DNA of 64,000 nt from NCBI GenBank assembly GCA_001931875.2, contig MSJH02000626.1, positions 1 through 64,000 on the forward strand. The letters are read 5' to 3'. Under the pieces are notes generated by a model that saw only the letters and a list, made by a program, of their open reading frames with translations, had not been told where the DNA came from and did no database searches. Shown here piece by piece: positions 56,149-64,000 of the stretch. The position numbers were made by a program, and so were the translations under genes. The stretch comes from Byssochlamys sp. IMV 00236 (taxonomy: Eukaryota; Ascomycota; Eurotiomycetes; Eurotiales; Thermoascaceae). Every line of letters begins with the position of its first letter. Within the stretch, counting starts at the first letter, position 1.

Positions 56149-56844
56149 ATGGCCCCCAATATCCTCAAGCCTCTGGCTGTCTTCTGCAGTCAATCTCAAT
56201 CTCAAAAATACATCAAAAAGATTAGGAACCTGGGTGATGCATGGCGCACACTTTCCGAGGAGGCTGCGGCGGAGTCGGATCGGAACTCTGCTGTGATCGA
56301 AACGCAATTTGACTTCACCATGAAAATCGCCAATGCAGTGGCGGAATCAGAGTCAATATTAGTTGAGATGACCACATCTGAGGCACCGTCATCCCTTGAA
56401 ACGCCCGCACAGATAAAATCTGCCCGACATTACCGTATCTTTGCAGACTATGGTACGGACTTTATATGGCGGAGTCTGGATGACATTACACATGACGAAG
56501 ACTCTCACCTAGAGTCGGAGGAAGTTCTCTCCTCATTTCCCTCCTCGGTCCTTGAGCTCTACGACGCATGGGTGCAACAGTATACGGACAACTTCAAGAA
56601 AAGATGCGAGGACACTCAAGATTATTCAGCCAATGTCTTCTCCACTGTCTCGGAGGAGGTGGCGTGGTATGTCGCTGGGTATCTCTTAGCTTGGCGCATT
56701 GCAATTGCGCCTCAAATTGGGAGCGTGGAGTTCTCCGCGGGCCATTCAAAATACTTTTTGGAGAGAGGGAAAGAGACGAGTGTAACAATAGAATTCCTGA
56801 AGGACCAAGTCAGACTTTTGGCTGATCGCGAACCTTCAGAATAA
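56149..56844 (+). CDS. Uncharacterised, mainly helical protein
   Basis: A single exon of 231 residues. The frame is open upstream to 56095, but the first ATG, in an AAAATGG context, is at 56149. The product is acidic and helical, with a segment of aromatic residues (FADYGTDFIWRSLDD) and a mildly hydrophobic helix (AWYVAGYLLAWRIAIA) that could be buried or membrane-associated. I recognise no family. It lies in a region of orphan genes between the D-amino-acid oxidase and the sulfide genes, so it may be lineage-restricted. Confidence 0.6.
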   Translation: MAPNILKPLAVFCSQSQSQKYIKKIRNLGDAWRTLSEEAAAESDRNSAVIETQFDFTMKIANAVAESESILVEMTTSEAPSSLETPAQIKSARHYRIFADYGTDFIWRSLDDITHDEDSHLESEEVLSSFPSSVLELYDAWVQQYTDNFKKRCEDTQDYSANVFSTVSEEVAWYVAGYLLAWRIAIAPQIGSVEFSAGHSKYFLERGKETSVTIEFLKDQVRLLADREPSE

Positions 56845-58027
56845 CCGGACATCCTCCACTTTGTCTTTCTTATGAGACTTATGATTTCCAATGACTATAC
56901 CGCACGCGAGCACTGTAGATTCAAGCTTGACGATTGTGATATCCGATGCAGGAATTGAAACTTACCGGACCATCCTGCAAGTTGTTCGATCGTTTCGTGC
57001 AAAGATGGAGGCAACGAAAGCGACGAGTACCATACGCATTGTTCGGCTAGAACAATGCCTTCCTTGAAATCTCGATTTGAAGCGCTGTCGCAAGAAAAAT
57101 CTGCGGAATTATCCTTGTGTAATTCTGTGGCATATATTAGAGCAGTCCTATCATTCGGCAACATCAGGAAGACAGACATGGGAAAGCATGCCTGGAGTAT
57201 CTACTAAAAAACCGCACAATTACCCATGTAAGTTTAGCGGTACCAAACAAATCCAATCCAATCCACTACTTAGTGGGCCCCATTGGCTGTTCTCGACCGA
57301 ATATTTCTCTCTCTCCTGCTTGGTCCATATCTAGCCTATTGCAGGGCTTAGTGCTACCGATCTTTAACTTATCTGATCAAGAGGGTCAGATTATAAGATA
57401 ACCAAAGACATCCTTTGAAAATACATATATCGTCTTCCGATCTTTGCATACTCGATGCCAAGAGGAATTACGTATGTTTTCTCGGCCGAACTGATTTCGG
57501 GCTCAATAGGTACTTTTTCGGACGAGAAAGGTATTCGGACGATAGGATCGTATGATCTGTAATACAGGACAGGAATGGATCTTACAAGGGGATAAGGGAC
57601 GTGAAACTGGAGGGAGCGGGATGTACATAGATACTTGGACGAGAGTGTATATCTACGTGTTGTTTGTTTGCTAAGAGTGCAATGGCATTTAAACCTACTA
57701 GTTACTTATGGGTTGAATTAAGTGCCGGGAGATTCAGAGACACTCCTTCGTCACGTTGGACTAGACCTGTTTGGCCTAGTTGAGTTGCGTGCTTGTTGCA
57801 GTGGGTGGTTTGCATGCGTTTTCTGATGTACTGTACTCCCAGAAAAGTGGATCTTTCTCCATCAATTCAGGCTTCTGTCGTTTTTGGAAGGCCATCGTCT
57901 ATTGTATTGATGGTATTCAATAATAGCCACTAATCGAGTTAGTTGCTGTCGTCGTTGTTGTCTTTCTGAGCCCTTATGATTCTATTATTTTATTGCCTCT
58001 AAAATACAAGCGGTTGAAATTTTTGTT
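56845..58027. other. Intergenic; one exon-like fragment
   Basis: A minus frame at 57179-56966 is protein-like (about 70 residues) and ends at a good GTAAGT donor, but no following or preceding exon could be found. The rest is AT-rich and holds the 3' flank of the sulfide:quinone oxidoreductase gene. Confidence 0.35.
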
Positions 58028-59380
58028 TTAGTTGAGCCAGCCCTTGGGACCACCCCAGGTACCCTTAACCATAGCCTGATAGTACACCCACGGGAAGAAG
58101 TCCTTCTTCAGATGGTAGAAGGCGCGACGAGGAACGGCCTGGTCAATTCCGAACATCTTGCCAAAGGTCTCCTTGGGCTCTCCGCCGTACTTGAACTCAG
58201 CAAGGAGGACCTTGCCGTACTCAGTAAGAAGCGGGCATGAGGTGTAACCATCGTACGCTGCGTCAAGCTCCTTGCCCTCCATGGTTTGCAGCAGATTGCG
58301 AACGAGAACCGGCGCCTCAGAAGTGATGGCTGCCGCCGTCTTGGAAGTAGGAAGGCTGGAGGCATCGCCAGCAGACCAGACGTTCGAGTACTTCGTGTGG
58401 CGAGTGGTGGCCTGGTCCACTGCAACGAAACCAGCGGCATCCGCCAGGGGACTGTTCTTGACAAACGCATGGGGTCCCATCTTGGGCGTGACATGCAGGA
58501 AGTCAAAGTGCTTCTTGACCTGCTCCTGTCCGTCCGGGCGAGCGAAAACGGCGGTGTTACCCTCAATGGCAACGAGATCGTGCTGGAACAGACCCTCAAC
58601 ACCCCTCTCCTTTCGTAGCTCCTCGAGTGTCTTGCTGTACTTGGGCACACCAAACATGCCAGGTAGACCCGTGGCAAAGCTGATCTGAATCGATCCACTG
58701 GAAGGGTTGCTAGGGTTGTATAGGCCTGCTCGCTTCCAGTGGTCCAGCGCTAGCCACATGATCTTCTGAGGAGCACCAGCACACTTGATCACACCAGTAG
58801 GTTGGGTGAACAGGGCGTCACCCTTCTGGAATTTCTTAACATTTTCGAAGACCCTGTCGCAGGTGTCATAGCTATAGATGGAAGCAACAAGGGCGTCCGG
58901 GTTAGCAAGAGCCTCGGGGAGTCCCTTGATGCTATCAATGTTGAGGGTGATTCCGGGGGCCACGACAAGCTGCTCGTAGCTGACCTGCTCGCCGTTGCCT
59001 AGCTTGACAATGTTTTCTTCGGGCGTAAACTGGCTCACGCTCTCGTTATAGAACTTAAGCTTGGGGTCAACCAGGCTGTCAAGGGGTCTTCGCAGCTCCT
59101 CCTTGGTCTTGAGGCCACCTCCGACCAGCGTCCAGCCGGGCTGGTAGTTATGCCATTTGGAGGGGTCGACGATAGCAATGTCATCTTTGGCAAACTTGCC
59201 AGAGCGAAGGAGCTGGTGACTGATAGTCAGGCCAGCAGAGCCGCCACCCACAACGACAACCTTGTGGTTGCGAGTGGCAGAGCCCACAGGCGAAGCAGTT
59301 GCAAAGCTGCGGGCTTTTAGAGCCGTTCGGGCAGTAGCACCGGCCGCTGATGTTGCACGGTTGGCGAACATCTTGAACAT
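58028..59380 (-). CDS. Mitochondrial sulfide:quinone oxidoreductase (SQOR/Hmt2 type)
   Basis: A single exon of 450 residues. The N-terminus (about 1-35) is Arg/Ala/Ser-rich without acids, a mitochondrial presequence. The FAD loop GGGSAG is at 45-50. The two redox cysteines of the eukaryotic type are present: C200 in KCAGAPQKIMWLAL and C382 in GYTSCPLLTEYGK. The NVWSAGDASSLPTSKTAAA FAD-binding segment and a C-terminal membrane-associating region (DFFPWVYYQAMVKG) follow. The enzyme oxidises H2S on the inner mitochondrial membrane, passing electrons to ubiquinone and sulfane sulfur to a low-molecular acceptor such as glutathione. The divergent neighbour encodes the next step, persulfide oxidation. 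S. pombe Hmt2 is the characterised fungal relative. Confidence 0.94.
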   Translation of the reverse strand: MFKMFANRATSAAGATARTALKARSFATASPVGSATRNHKVVVVGGGSAGLTISHQLLRSGKFAKDDIAIVDPSKWHNYQPGWTLVGGGLKTKEELRRPLDSLVDPKLKFYNESVSQFTPEENIVKLGNGEQVSYEQLVVAPGITLNIDSIKGLPEALANPDALVASIYSYDTCDRVFENVKKFQKGDALFTQPTGVIKCAGAPQKIMWLALDHWKRAGLYNPSNPSSGSIQISFATGLPGMFGVPKYSKTLEELRKERGVEGLFQHDLVAIEGNTAVFARPDGQEQVKKHFDFLHVTPKMGPHAFVKNSPLADAAGFVAVDQATTRHTKYSNVWSAGDASSLPTSKTAAAITSEAPVLVRNLLQTMEGKELDAAYDGYTSCPLLTEYGKVLLAEFKYGGEPKETFGKMFGIDQAVPRRAFYHLKKDFFPWVYYQAMVKGTWGGPKGWLN

Positions 59381-59459
59381 ATGATAGTGCGGTTTACAAT
59401 AATGAGATCAAAGTAACAAGGGCAAAAATGACAAGAGACCCGCTAAATAAAGGGAAGGA

Positions 59460-59465
59460 TATATA
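59460..59465 (-). promoter_or_regulatory. TATA box of the SQOR gene
   Basis: TATATA within TTTATATAT on the minus strand, 80 bp before the ATG. Confidence 0.5.
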
Positions 59466-59546
59466 AATGTACCAGAAAAAAAAAGGAGCCGACACCTTAA
59501 TGAATGGACAGGCTAAGACTGGTGCAATCTTAAATGTCTGGGGGAG

Positions 59547-59563
59547 TTTCACAATGTGTGAAA
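59547..59563. promoter_or_regulatory. 17-bp palindrome TTTCACA-ATG-TGTGAAA
   Basis: Perfect 7-bp arms around a 3-bp centre, about 170 bp before the SQOR start. It looks like a binding site for a dimeric factor. No known fungal consensus is claimed. Confidence 0.55.
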
Positions 59564-59969
59564 TTTGCTCTCGTTTTGTTCATCTGAAATCTAAAAAAGC
59601 ACGGACCATAAGCTTACTGTAAGATTAGTGATTACCAGAGGGGTTCGGGTAAAACTGGGGTTATCTGTGGCGAAATTTTCATGGATAGCTTCCTAGTTGA
59701 GTTTTTAACCGCCGACTCCGGTGTAATTTTCTTGTATTTTTGCAATTGGATCTATTCTACTTGAATTTCGCCTTACTGTTCAAGGAAAGATTCACTGATC
59801 GTCCATCTATTATTCAAAACTTTCCCCGGCATTCGTACAGTTCAAAATACTCAGTTCTCGGGGAATGGGATCAGCCAGGAATGGTCAACTGTTGAACGCC
59901 GTCAAGTTGACAAAGGACCATGGAGAAACGTCAAACGGCGAGCGCAGTTTGGTCGGCGAGCTAGCTGCC

Positions 59970-60018
59970 CGGGTCGCCGAACTATGTATGAGTCGACCCG
60001 AGATAGTTCGGCGACCCG
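59970..60018. promoter_or_regulatory. Perfect 16-bp inverted repeat with 17-bp spacer
   Basis: The arms CGGGTCGCCGAACTAT and ATAGTTCGGCGACCCG are exact reverse complements. The repeat ends 28 bp before the TATAAAA box of the persulfide dioxygenase gene, so it is probably promoter DNA and not transcript. Related GGTCGGCGA sequence lies at 59951-59959. Confidence 0.75.
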
Positions 60019-60046
60019 ACTGGGGTTTAAGATCGATTTCAACAAG

Positions 60047-60053
60047 TATAAAA
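60047..60053 (+). promoter_or_regulatory. TATA box of the persulfide dioxygenase gene
   Basis: TATAAAA, 76 bp before the ATG at 60129. Confidence 0.6.
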
Positions 60054-60120
60054 CGACTCTCTTCTTTCTTTATTAACGTTCAAGAATCGCTGCATGCAAG
60101 TCTAGCGAATGGGTAAAATC

Positions 60121-60132
60121 ATGAAATCATGA
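60121..60132 (+). other. Three-codon upstream ORF overlapping the main start
   Basis: ATG AAA TCA TGA: its stop overlaps the main ATG (60129) as ATGA. It arises from a tandem copy of ATGAAATC. It could limit translation or work by termination-reinitiation. Confidence 0.5.
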
Positions 60133-61368
60133 AATCTCTTCGACCTCATCTTATCAATAACTGGCAACCGCTTAGCCTCCTTGGAGGACGGACATCCGCC
60201 ACCCTTCCTTTCCATCAACGCATTGCGCATAATGCGACATACACTGCCCAAACCCTTTCAAGGAGCTGTTCTTCCAGCACTGGATGGTTTCATCGAGAAT
60301 CGTGCAGGCGTCCATTAGTCTCTGGGTCGCGTACCTTCTCACGGCCCTGCATGCAGACAGTCAGGTCCAAACTTCCACAACATACACCTCGAGCTCGAGC
60401 TGCATATAGTACGCACCGCACCGCCACCAACGAGCCAATTATCCACGACGTCTTCGAAAGCAAAACAGGCACATGGCAATACGTGGTGGCTGACCCGTCC
60501 ACTTTGACCGCCGTCATTATCGACCCTGTTCTGGACTACGATCCCGCCACGCAAGTCATAACAACCAGCTCAGCTGATCAATTGCTCTCCTTGGTCAAGG
60601 AGAAGAGCTATACGGTCGATAGAATCCTCGAAACGCACGTCCATGCAGATCATATCACCGCAGCAACGTATCTCCAGAAACGACTAGCCGCAGAACAGGG
60701 TTATCGGCCACCAATCAGTATTGGAAAGCGGATTGGTCAAGTCCAGAATCTGTTCAGTCAGAGATATAATGTTCCGAGAGAGGAATATGAGAATGTTTTC
60801 TCGAAGCTTTTCGATGATGATGAGACGTTTAGTATTGGTGAGATACAGGCTACGGCTATGCACCTTCCTGGTCATACTCCTGATCATCTCGGATATAAAA
60901 TTGGAGGTAAGGACCTTGATTAAGTACTATTCTGTCACTCAGCTGCGCTGACATGTTTTAGATAATGTATTCTGCGGCGACTCTCTCTTCCATGTAGATA
61001 TTGGCACTGCACGTTGCGACTTCCCTGGTGGAAGCGCCAACGACCTCTATAACTCAGGCCGCAAGCTGCTCAGCTTGCCGGACCATGTCAAAATCTGGCC
61101 GGGTCACGACTACCCACCTGAAGGCCGCGGTCCTGTTCCCTGGATAAGTGTCAAGGCGCATAGGGAGAAGAACACGCATCTGAATGACAAAGTGACGGAG
61201 GATGAATTTGTAACTTTCCGTAAGGAACGTGATGCAAAGCTGGCGGAGCCGAGACTATTGCATCAATCGCTACAGATGAATATACGAGCAGGAAGACTTC
61301 CCAAATCGACGGAATCAGGACACCGGATGCTTCATCTTCCGTTGAAGTTGAGGGGATTGGAATGGTAA
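60129..61368 (+). CDS. ETHE1-type persulfide dioxygenase (metallo-beta-lactamase fold)
   Basis: Two exons (60129-60906, 60962-61368) encode 394 residues. The first ~95 residues are rich in Arg, Ser, Thr and His and nearly free of acids, a long mitochondrial presequence. The fold begins at IIHDVFESKTGTWQYVVAD. Metal ligands are visible in ETHVHADH (H170, H172, D174, H175), LPGHTPDH (H249) and the CGDSLF loop (D266, just after the junction), with GHDY later. The 55-nt intron runs GTAAGG...GCTGAC...TTTTAG. ETHE1 enzymes oxidise glutathione persulfide to sulfite in the mitochondrial matrix, directly after sulfide:quinone oxidoreductase. No rhodanese domain is fused. Head-to-head placement with SQOR supports the role. 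Confidence 0.92.
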
Positions 61369-61524
61369 GTAATAGCTTAGATGCTGTGAGCGGATATATA
61401 TGTATAGCACACACAAATATACACCAGTCTTTCCCTTTATATTGTATGTATATGCAATTAAAACTAGTCTGATAATAAATCCATATCCAAAAAATATACA
61501 TGGTTCCAACTCTATCCCAAACAA

Positions 61525-62670
61525 CTACCCCTTCCATTTCACCATCTCCCCCTTTTCTTCATCCCATCTATACACCTCCCCATCCCCCACATTATACCGA
61601 TAATAATTCTCCGTCCCACCTGGCACGATCGCCTTTCTAAACGTAATGTTAATCCTCCCTCGGTCCGCCTCCCCTCCCCCTTTCCGCTTCGGGATAGAAT
61701 GTAACCAATTCGCCTGCGTCTCGCCTCTCATAACCACCATATCTCCCGACGCGAGCGGAAGCTTCAACGTACCCCTCTCACCACCATTACCTTGCCTTCC
61801 TCCTGACCCTGACCCTGACCCTAATCCCACCCCCATAGCACCACCAGACTGAAAAGGCTTATGCCTCATGAGAAAATCCCTCCTCGCACCCAACGACAAC
61901 GATGCAATAGTGGGCTCGGGTCCCAAGAACCGCTCATCATCCGAATGATACGAAATACTATCCTCGCCCGAAGCGTAATAATTAATCAGGCAGAAATTAA
62001 ACGTTGCGCCGCAGACGGATTCGATTTGTTTGCGCACCGTTTCGAGACACGAAGGTATTGGCCGCGGTGTACATTTATATTTGGTTTTGGAGATGGGCGT
62101 TTTTGTTTTTCTATCTATTAGAATTCGCTCGGTGGTGTTTGTGTTTGTGTTTGGATCCGTATCATCATGCGTATCCGCATCTGGATTTTTATTTGTATTT
62201 GATACATCCGCTGGCAAGGCGAAGTAAGACGTCTCATCAACGCCGAATACAGTTGTGAAGCGAGGCGTGTTGATGATTGTTTCTGTGGATCCGCGACGAA
62301 TAGTATATTTCACACGGTAGAAGGGTAGATTTCGTCTCAAGAAGAGGAAAAGCTGTTGTGCAGTCCTGTGCGGGATGTAGGGTTGGAAGTAGAGCAGGTC
62401 GAGATGGGGCTGGTTGTTGATGTGTTTTGGTGGGTTTGAAGGGGTGTCGAGTGATAATGAGGTGGATAGAGAGCTGTCGAGAGCTGCGATGGAGAATGGG
62501 TATGTGGGATGGATGCTGCTGGGTGGAACAGCTGGGTCATCTTCTTGCTTTTGGGATGTTGGTATTATCTCTCCTGTAGAGGTTGTGTCTGTGCGTGATT
62601 TCTTTGCTTGTGGTGATGATGATGATGATGATGATGGTTTGAAAAAGGCGTGGAGGGTTCGTTTCGACAT
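61525..62670 (-). CDS. AlkB-family DNA repair dioxygenase (ALKBH2/3-like)
   Basis: A single exon of 381 residues. The Fe(II) ligands are H242-x-D244 in ISYHSDDE and H324 in NWLHSIPKR. The 2-oxoglutarate-binding arginines are R339 and R345 in RINITFRK. YYASGEDSISYHSDDE and LGARRDFLMRH are typical of the ALKBH2/3 branch, which removes alkyl groups from DNA bases by oxidation. The N-terminus MSKRTLHAFFKP has the spacing of a PCNA-interacting (PIP) box without the usual Gln, suggesting recruitment to replication forks. Two low-complexity inserts, about 157-180 (Asn/Thr/Asp) and about 275-298 (Gly/Ser), enlarge the protein. A poly-Ser run (about 13-19) is encoded by a TCA microsatellite. The 3' end lies 156 bp from the convergent dioxygenase gene. 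Confidence 0.92.
   Translation of the reverse strand: MSKRTLHAFFKPSSSSSSSPQAKKSRTDTTSTGEIIPTSQKQEDDPAVPPSSIHPTYPFSIAALDSSLSTSLSLDTPSNPPKHINNQPHLDLLYFQPYIPHRTAQQLFLFLRRNLPFYRVKYTIRRGSTETIINTPRFTTVFGVDETSYFALPADVSNTNKNPDADTHDDTDPNTNTNTTERILIDRKTKTPISKTKYKCTPRPIPSCLETVRKQIESVCGATFNFCLINYYASGEDSISYHSDDERFLGPEPTIASLSLGARRDFLMRHKPFQSGGAMGVGLGSGSGSGGRQGNGGERGTLKLPLASGDMVVMRGETQANWLHSIPKRKGGGEADRGRINITFRKAIVPGGTENYYRYNVGDGEVYRWDEEKGEMVKWKG
62615..62635. repeat. GAT microsatellite inside the AlkB gene
   Basis: Seven GAT units on the plus strand read as seven TCA serine codons on the coding strand. Length variation between strains is likely. Confidence 0.9.
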
Positions 62671-64000
62671 GGTAGATGCTTGATATGATATATGTTCTAT
62701 TCAGTGATATATATTTGAGCATTGGAGTCTCTATATGGGGATATATAAATCCATTTTAGCATTTTGGCGATTTTTGATGCATCGTGCGGGTGATGTCATT
62801 GGGTGCTTTCCCGATGCGGAATCGGCATGCTGATGTTGACGGTGAGCGGAACTTGAAGCTAACATAGTCATCTCCAGGGCAGATAAAAGGAGCTTGTACT
62901 TAACAAATTATTTAGCTAATAGCAGCCTCTAGTTACCAGCATTGTCATGAGTCTTGCATGCGCGTGGTTAGAGATGCTGGGGTACTGGTGTGATTCCCTC
63001 GTTTCCCTGACCCGTATAACCAAAAAGAAAACTCAACGGCCAGAAAGAAGAGACGCATTAATCCATTCTAGAGATGCCTGATCGGCGTGCAGTGGGAGCT
63101 CGATCAAGACTACAGACGTAAAAATAGCTGAAATACGAGGTTAGCAATAAGCACGGGGTAAAGATGACACGTCCCAATATAACGACTCTGGCGATCTACT
63201 GGGAGAGGAAGCTTAGCTTGAAACGAAACGAGAAAGAGCCTCATTATCTGCCCCCGGAAGGTGCGGGATTGACATGACGATCAGGCGTACAGAATCGAGT
63301 GATCGCTGCATAACCCTAGTCCGATAGATCAGAACAGCAACTAGTGTCGATGATGTCAAGAGAAGTACTTTTGCTGGTATAGGGGATATCCTAGCATGCG
63401 GCCCCTGGTGGACATTTGCCAGTAAGCGCCAAACTAGCTCTATCCTTAACTAGAATGTGGTGTGAAAGTGTAGGAGCCATCATCTAGACTACACCGCCAA
63501 GGTTGAAGTATGGATTAGCTTACGAACAGGCGGACCGAACATCTGGGTCAACATTCGTATGACACGGGAACGTGGGAATGCGGTCCATCCTGCAAGTGCA
63601 TTTCTTCAGGTCGAGTTAGCTTATCACTTTCGGAACGGTTGTTCCGCTTCCTAGCAGAGACGCGGACGCATAGAACCATGATGGGAAAGATACGGTGCAG
63701 GGAGTTGTATTATTTGTTGATGCAAAAGCACTCACTAGGAGCGGGGTGATCGTTTCCGCTGTACAGAAGTGGTTTGTTAGTGCGCACCCGCTAATACTCG
63801 AACCATGACCACCTTCCAAGGATGCGCACCACGAAGTTTAACGAGAAGAAGAAGAAGCCGAACCTTAAGAGAAGGGAAGGCTTTGGTGGCTGAAGGTCTT
63901 GCAGGGCACATAAAGAGCCCACTGTCGAGGTTCTGAGAGTCGTGGAAACCTCGTGGGAGATGAATCTCCCATCATCCGGCGCGGATAACAATATCAATCC
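62671..64000. other. Right edge, no gene recognised
   Basis: AlkB promoter and 1.3 kb without supported genes. Two minus frames at 63616-63997 could include an exon of a gene beyond the edge, but nothing is recognisable. Confidence 0.45.

Larger units (their letters stand above)
59381..60128. promoter_or_regulatory. Bidirectional promoter of the sulfide-oxidation gene pair
   Basis: 748 bp between the two start codons. It holds a TATA element for each gene (59460-59465 minus, 60047-60053 plus), a 17-bp palindrome at 59547-59563, a perfect 16-bp inverted repeat at 59970-60018 and a three-codon upstream frame at 60121. Confidence 0.7.

Overview
The window is nuclear DNA of a filamentous ascomycete, most probably an Aspergillus-type member of the Eurotiales. 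The introns are mostly 50-80 nt with GTRNGT donors, CTRAC-type branch points and NAG acceptors. The gene set fits too: Mdv1, AroC-type chorismate mutase, XanA, Zn2Cys6 regulators, DUF3632 and a PAF-type antifungal protein. Most genes are split, so models were assembled by eye from splice signals plus family conservation. No RNA gene, intact transposon or CRISPR array was recognised. All family names come from motif recognition, not from database searches.

Layout. 1-11.2 kb is a dense housekeeping block: a SUN-domain nuclear-envelope protein (-, runs off the left edge), mitochondrial fission adaptor Mdv1 (-), chorismate mutase (+), Bcp1/BCCIP (-) and a small hydrophilic protein (+). 12.5-18.8 kb holds a secreted arylsulfotransferase-like protein (+), a doubtful spliced gene (-) and a large Zn2Cys6 regulator (+). 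18.8-30.2 kb is nearly empty: one 415-aa conserved protein lies between 7.6 kb and 2.6 kb of DNA without recognisable genes.

30.2-32.8 kb carries xanthine dioxygenase XanA and a DUF1275 membrane protein. 33.5-44.4 kb looks like a small metabolic group: SDR, CYP504-like P450, Zn2Cys6 regulator, second P450, then a divergent secreted S10 carboxypeptidase. No backbone synthase is present.

45.5-57 kb holds a DUF3632 protein, a three-exon cysteine-rich antifungal-protein gene (-) followed by AT-rich degenerate DNA, a 99-aa hydrophilic protein, Tma46/ZC3H15, a D-amino-acid oxidase and two orphan genes. 58.0-61.4 kb is a divergent mitochondrial sulfide-oxidation pair, sulfide:quinone oxidoreductase and an ETHE1-type persulfide dioxygenase. 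Their shared promoter contains a perfect 16-bp inverted repeat. An AlkB-type DNA repair dioxygenase follows; the last 1.3 kb shows no gene.

The most notable items are the antifungal-protein gene next to AT-rich DNA, the sulfide gene pair with its inverted repeat, and the SDR/P450/regulator group.
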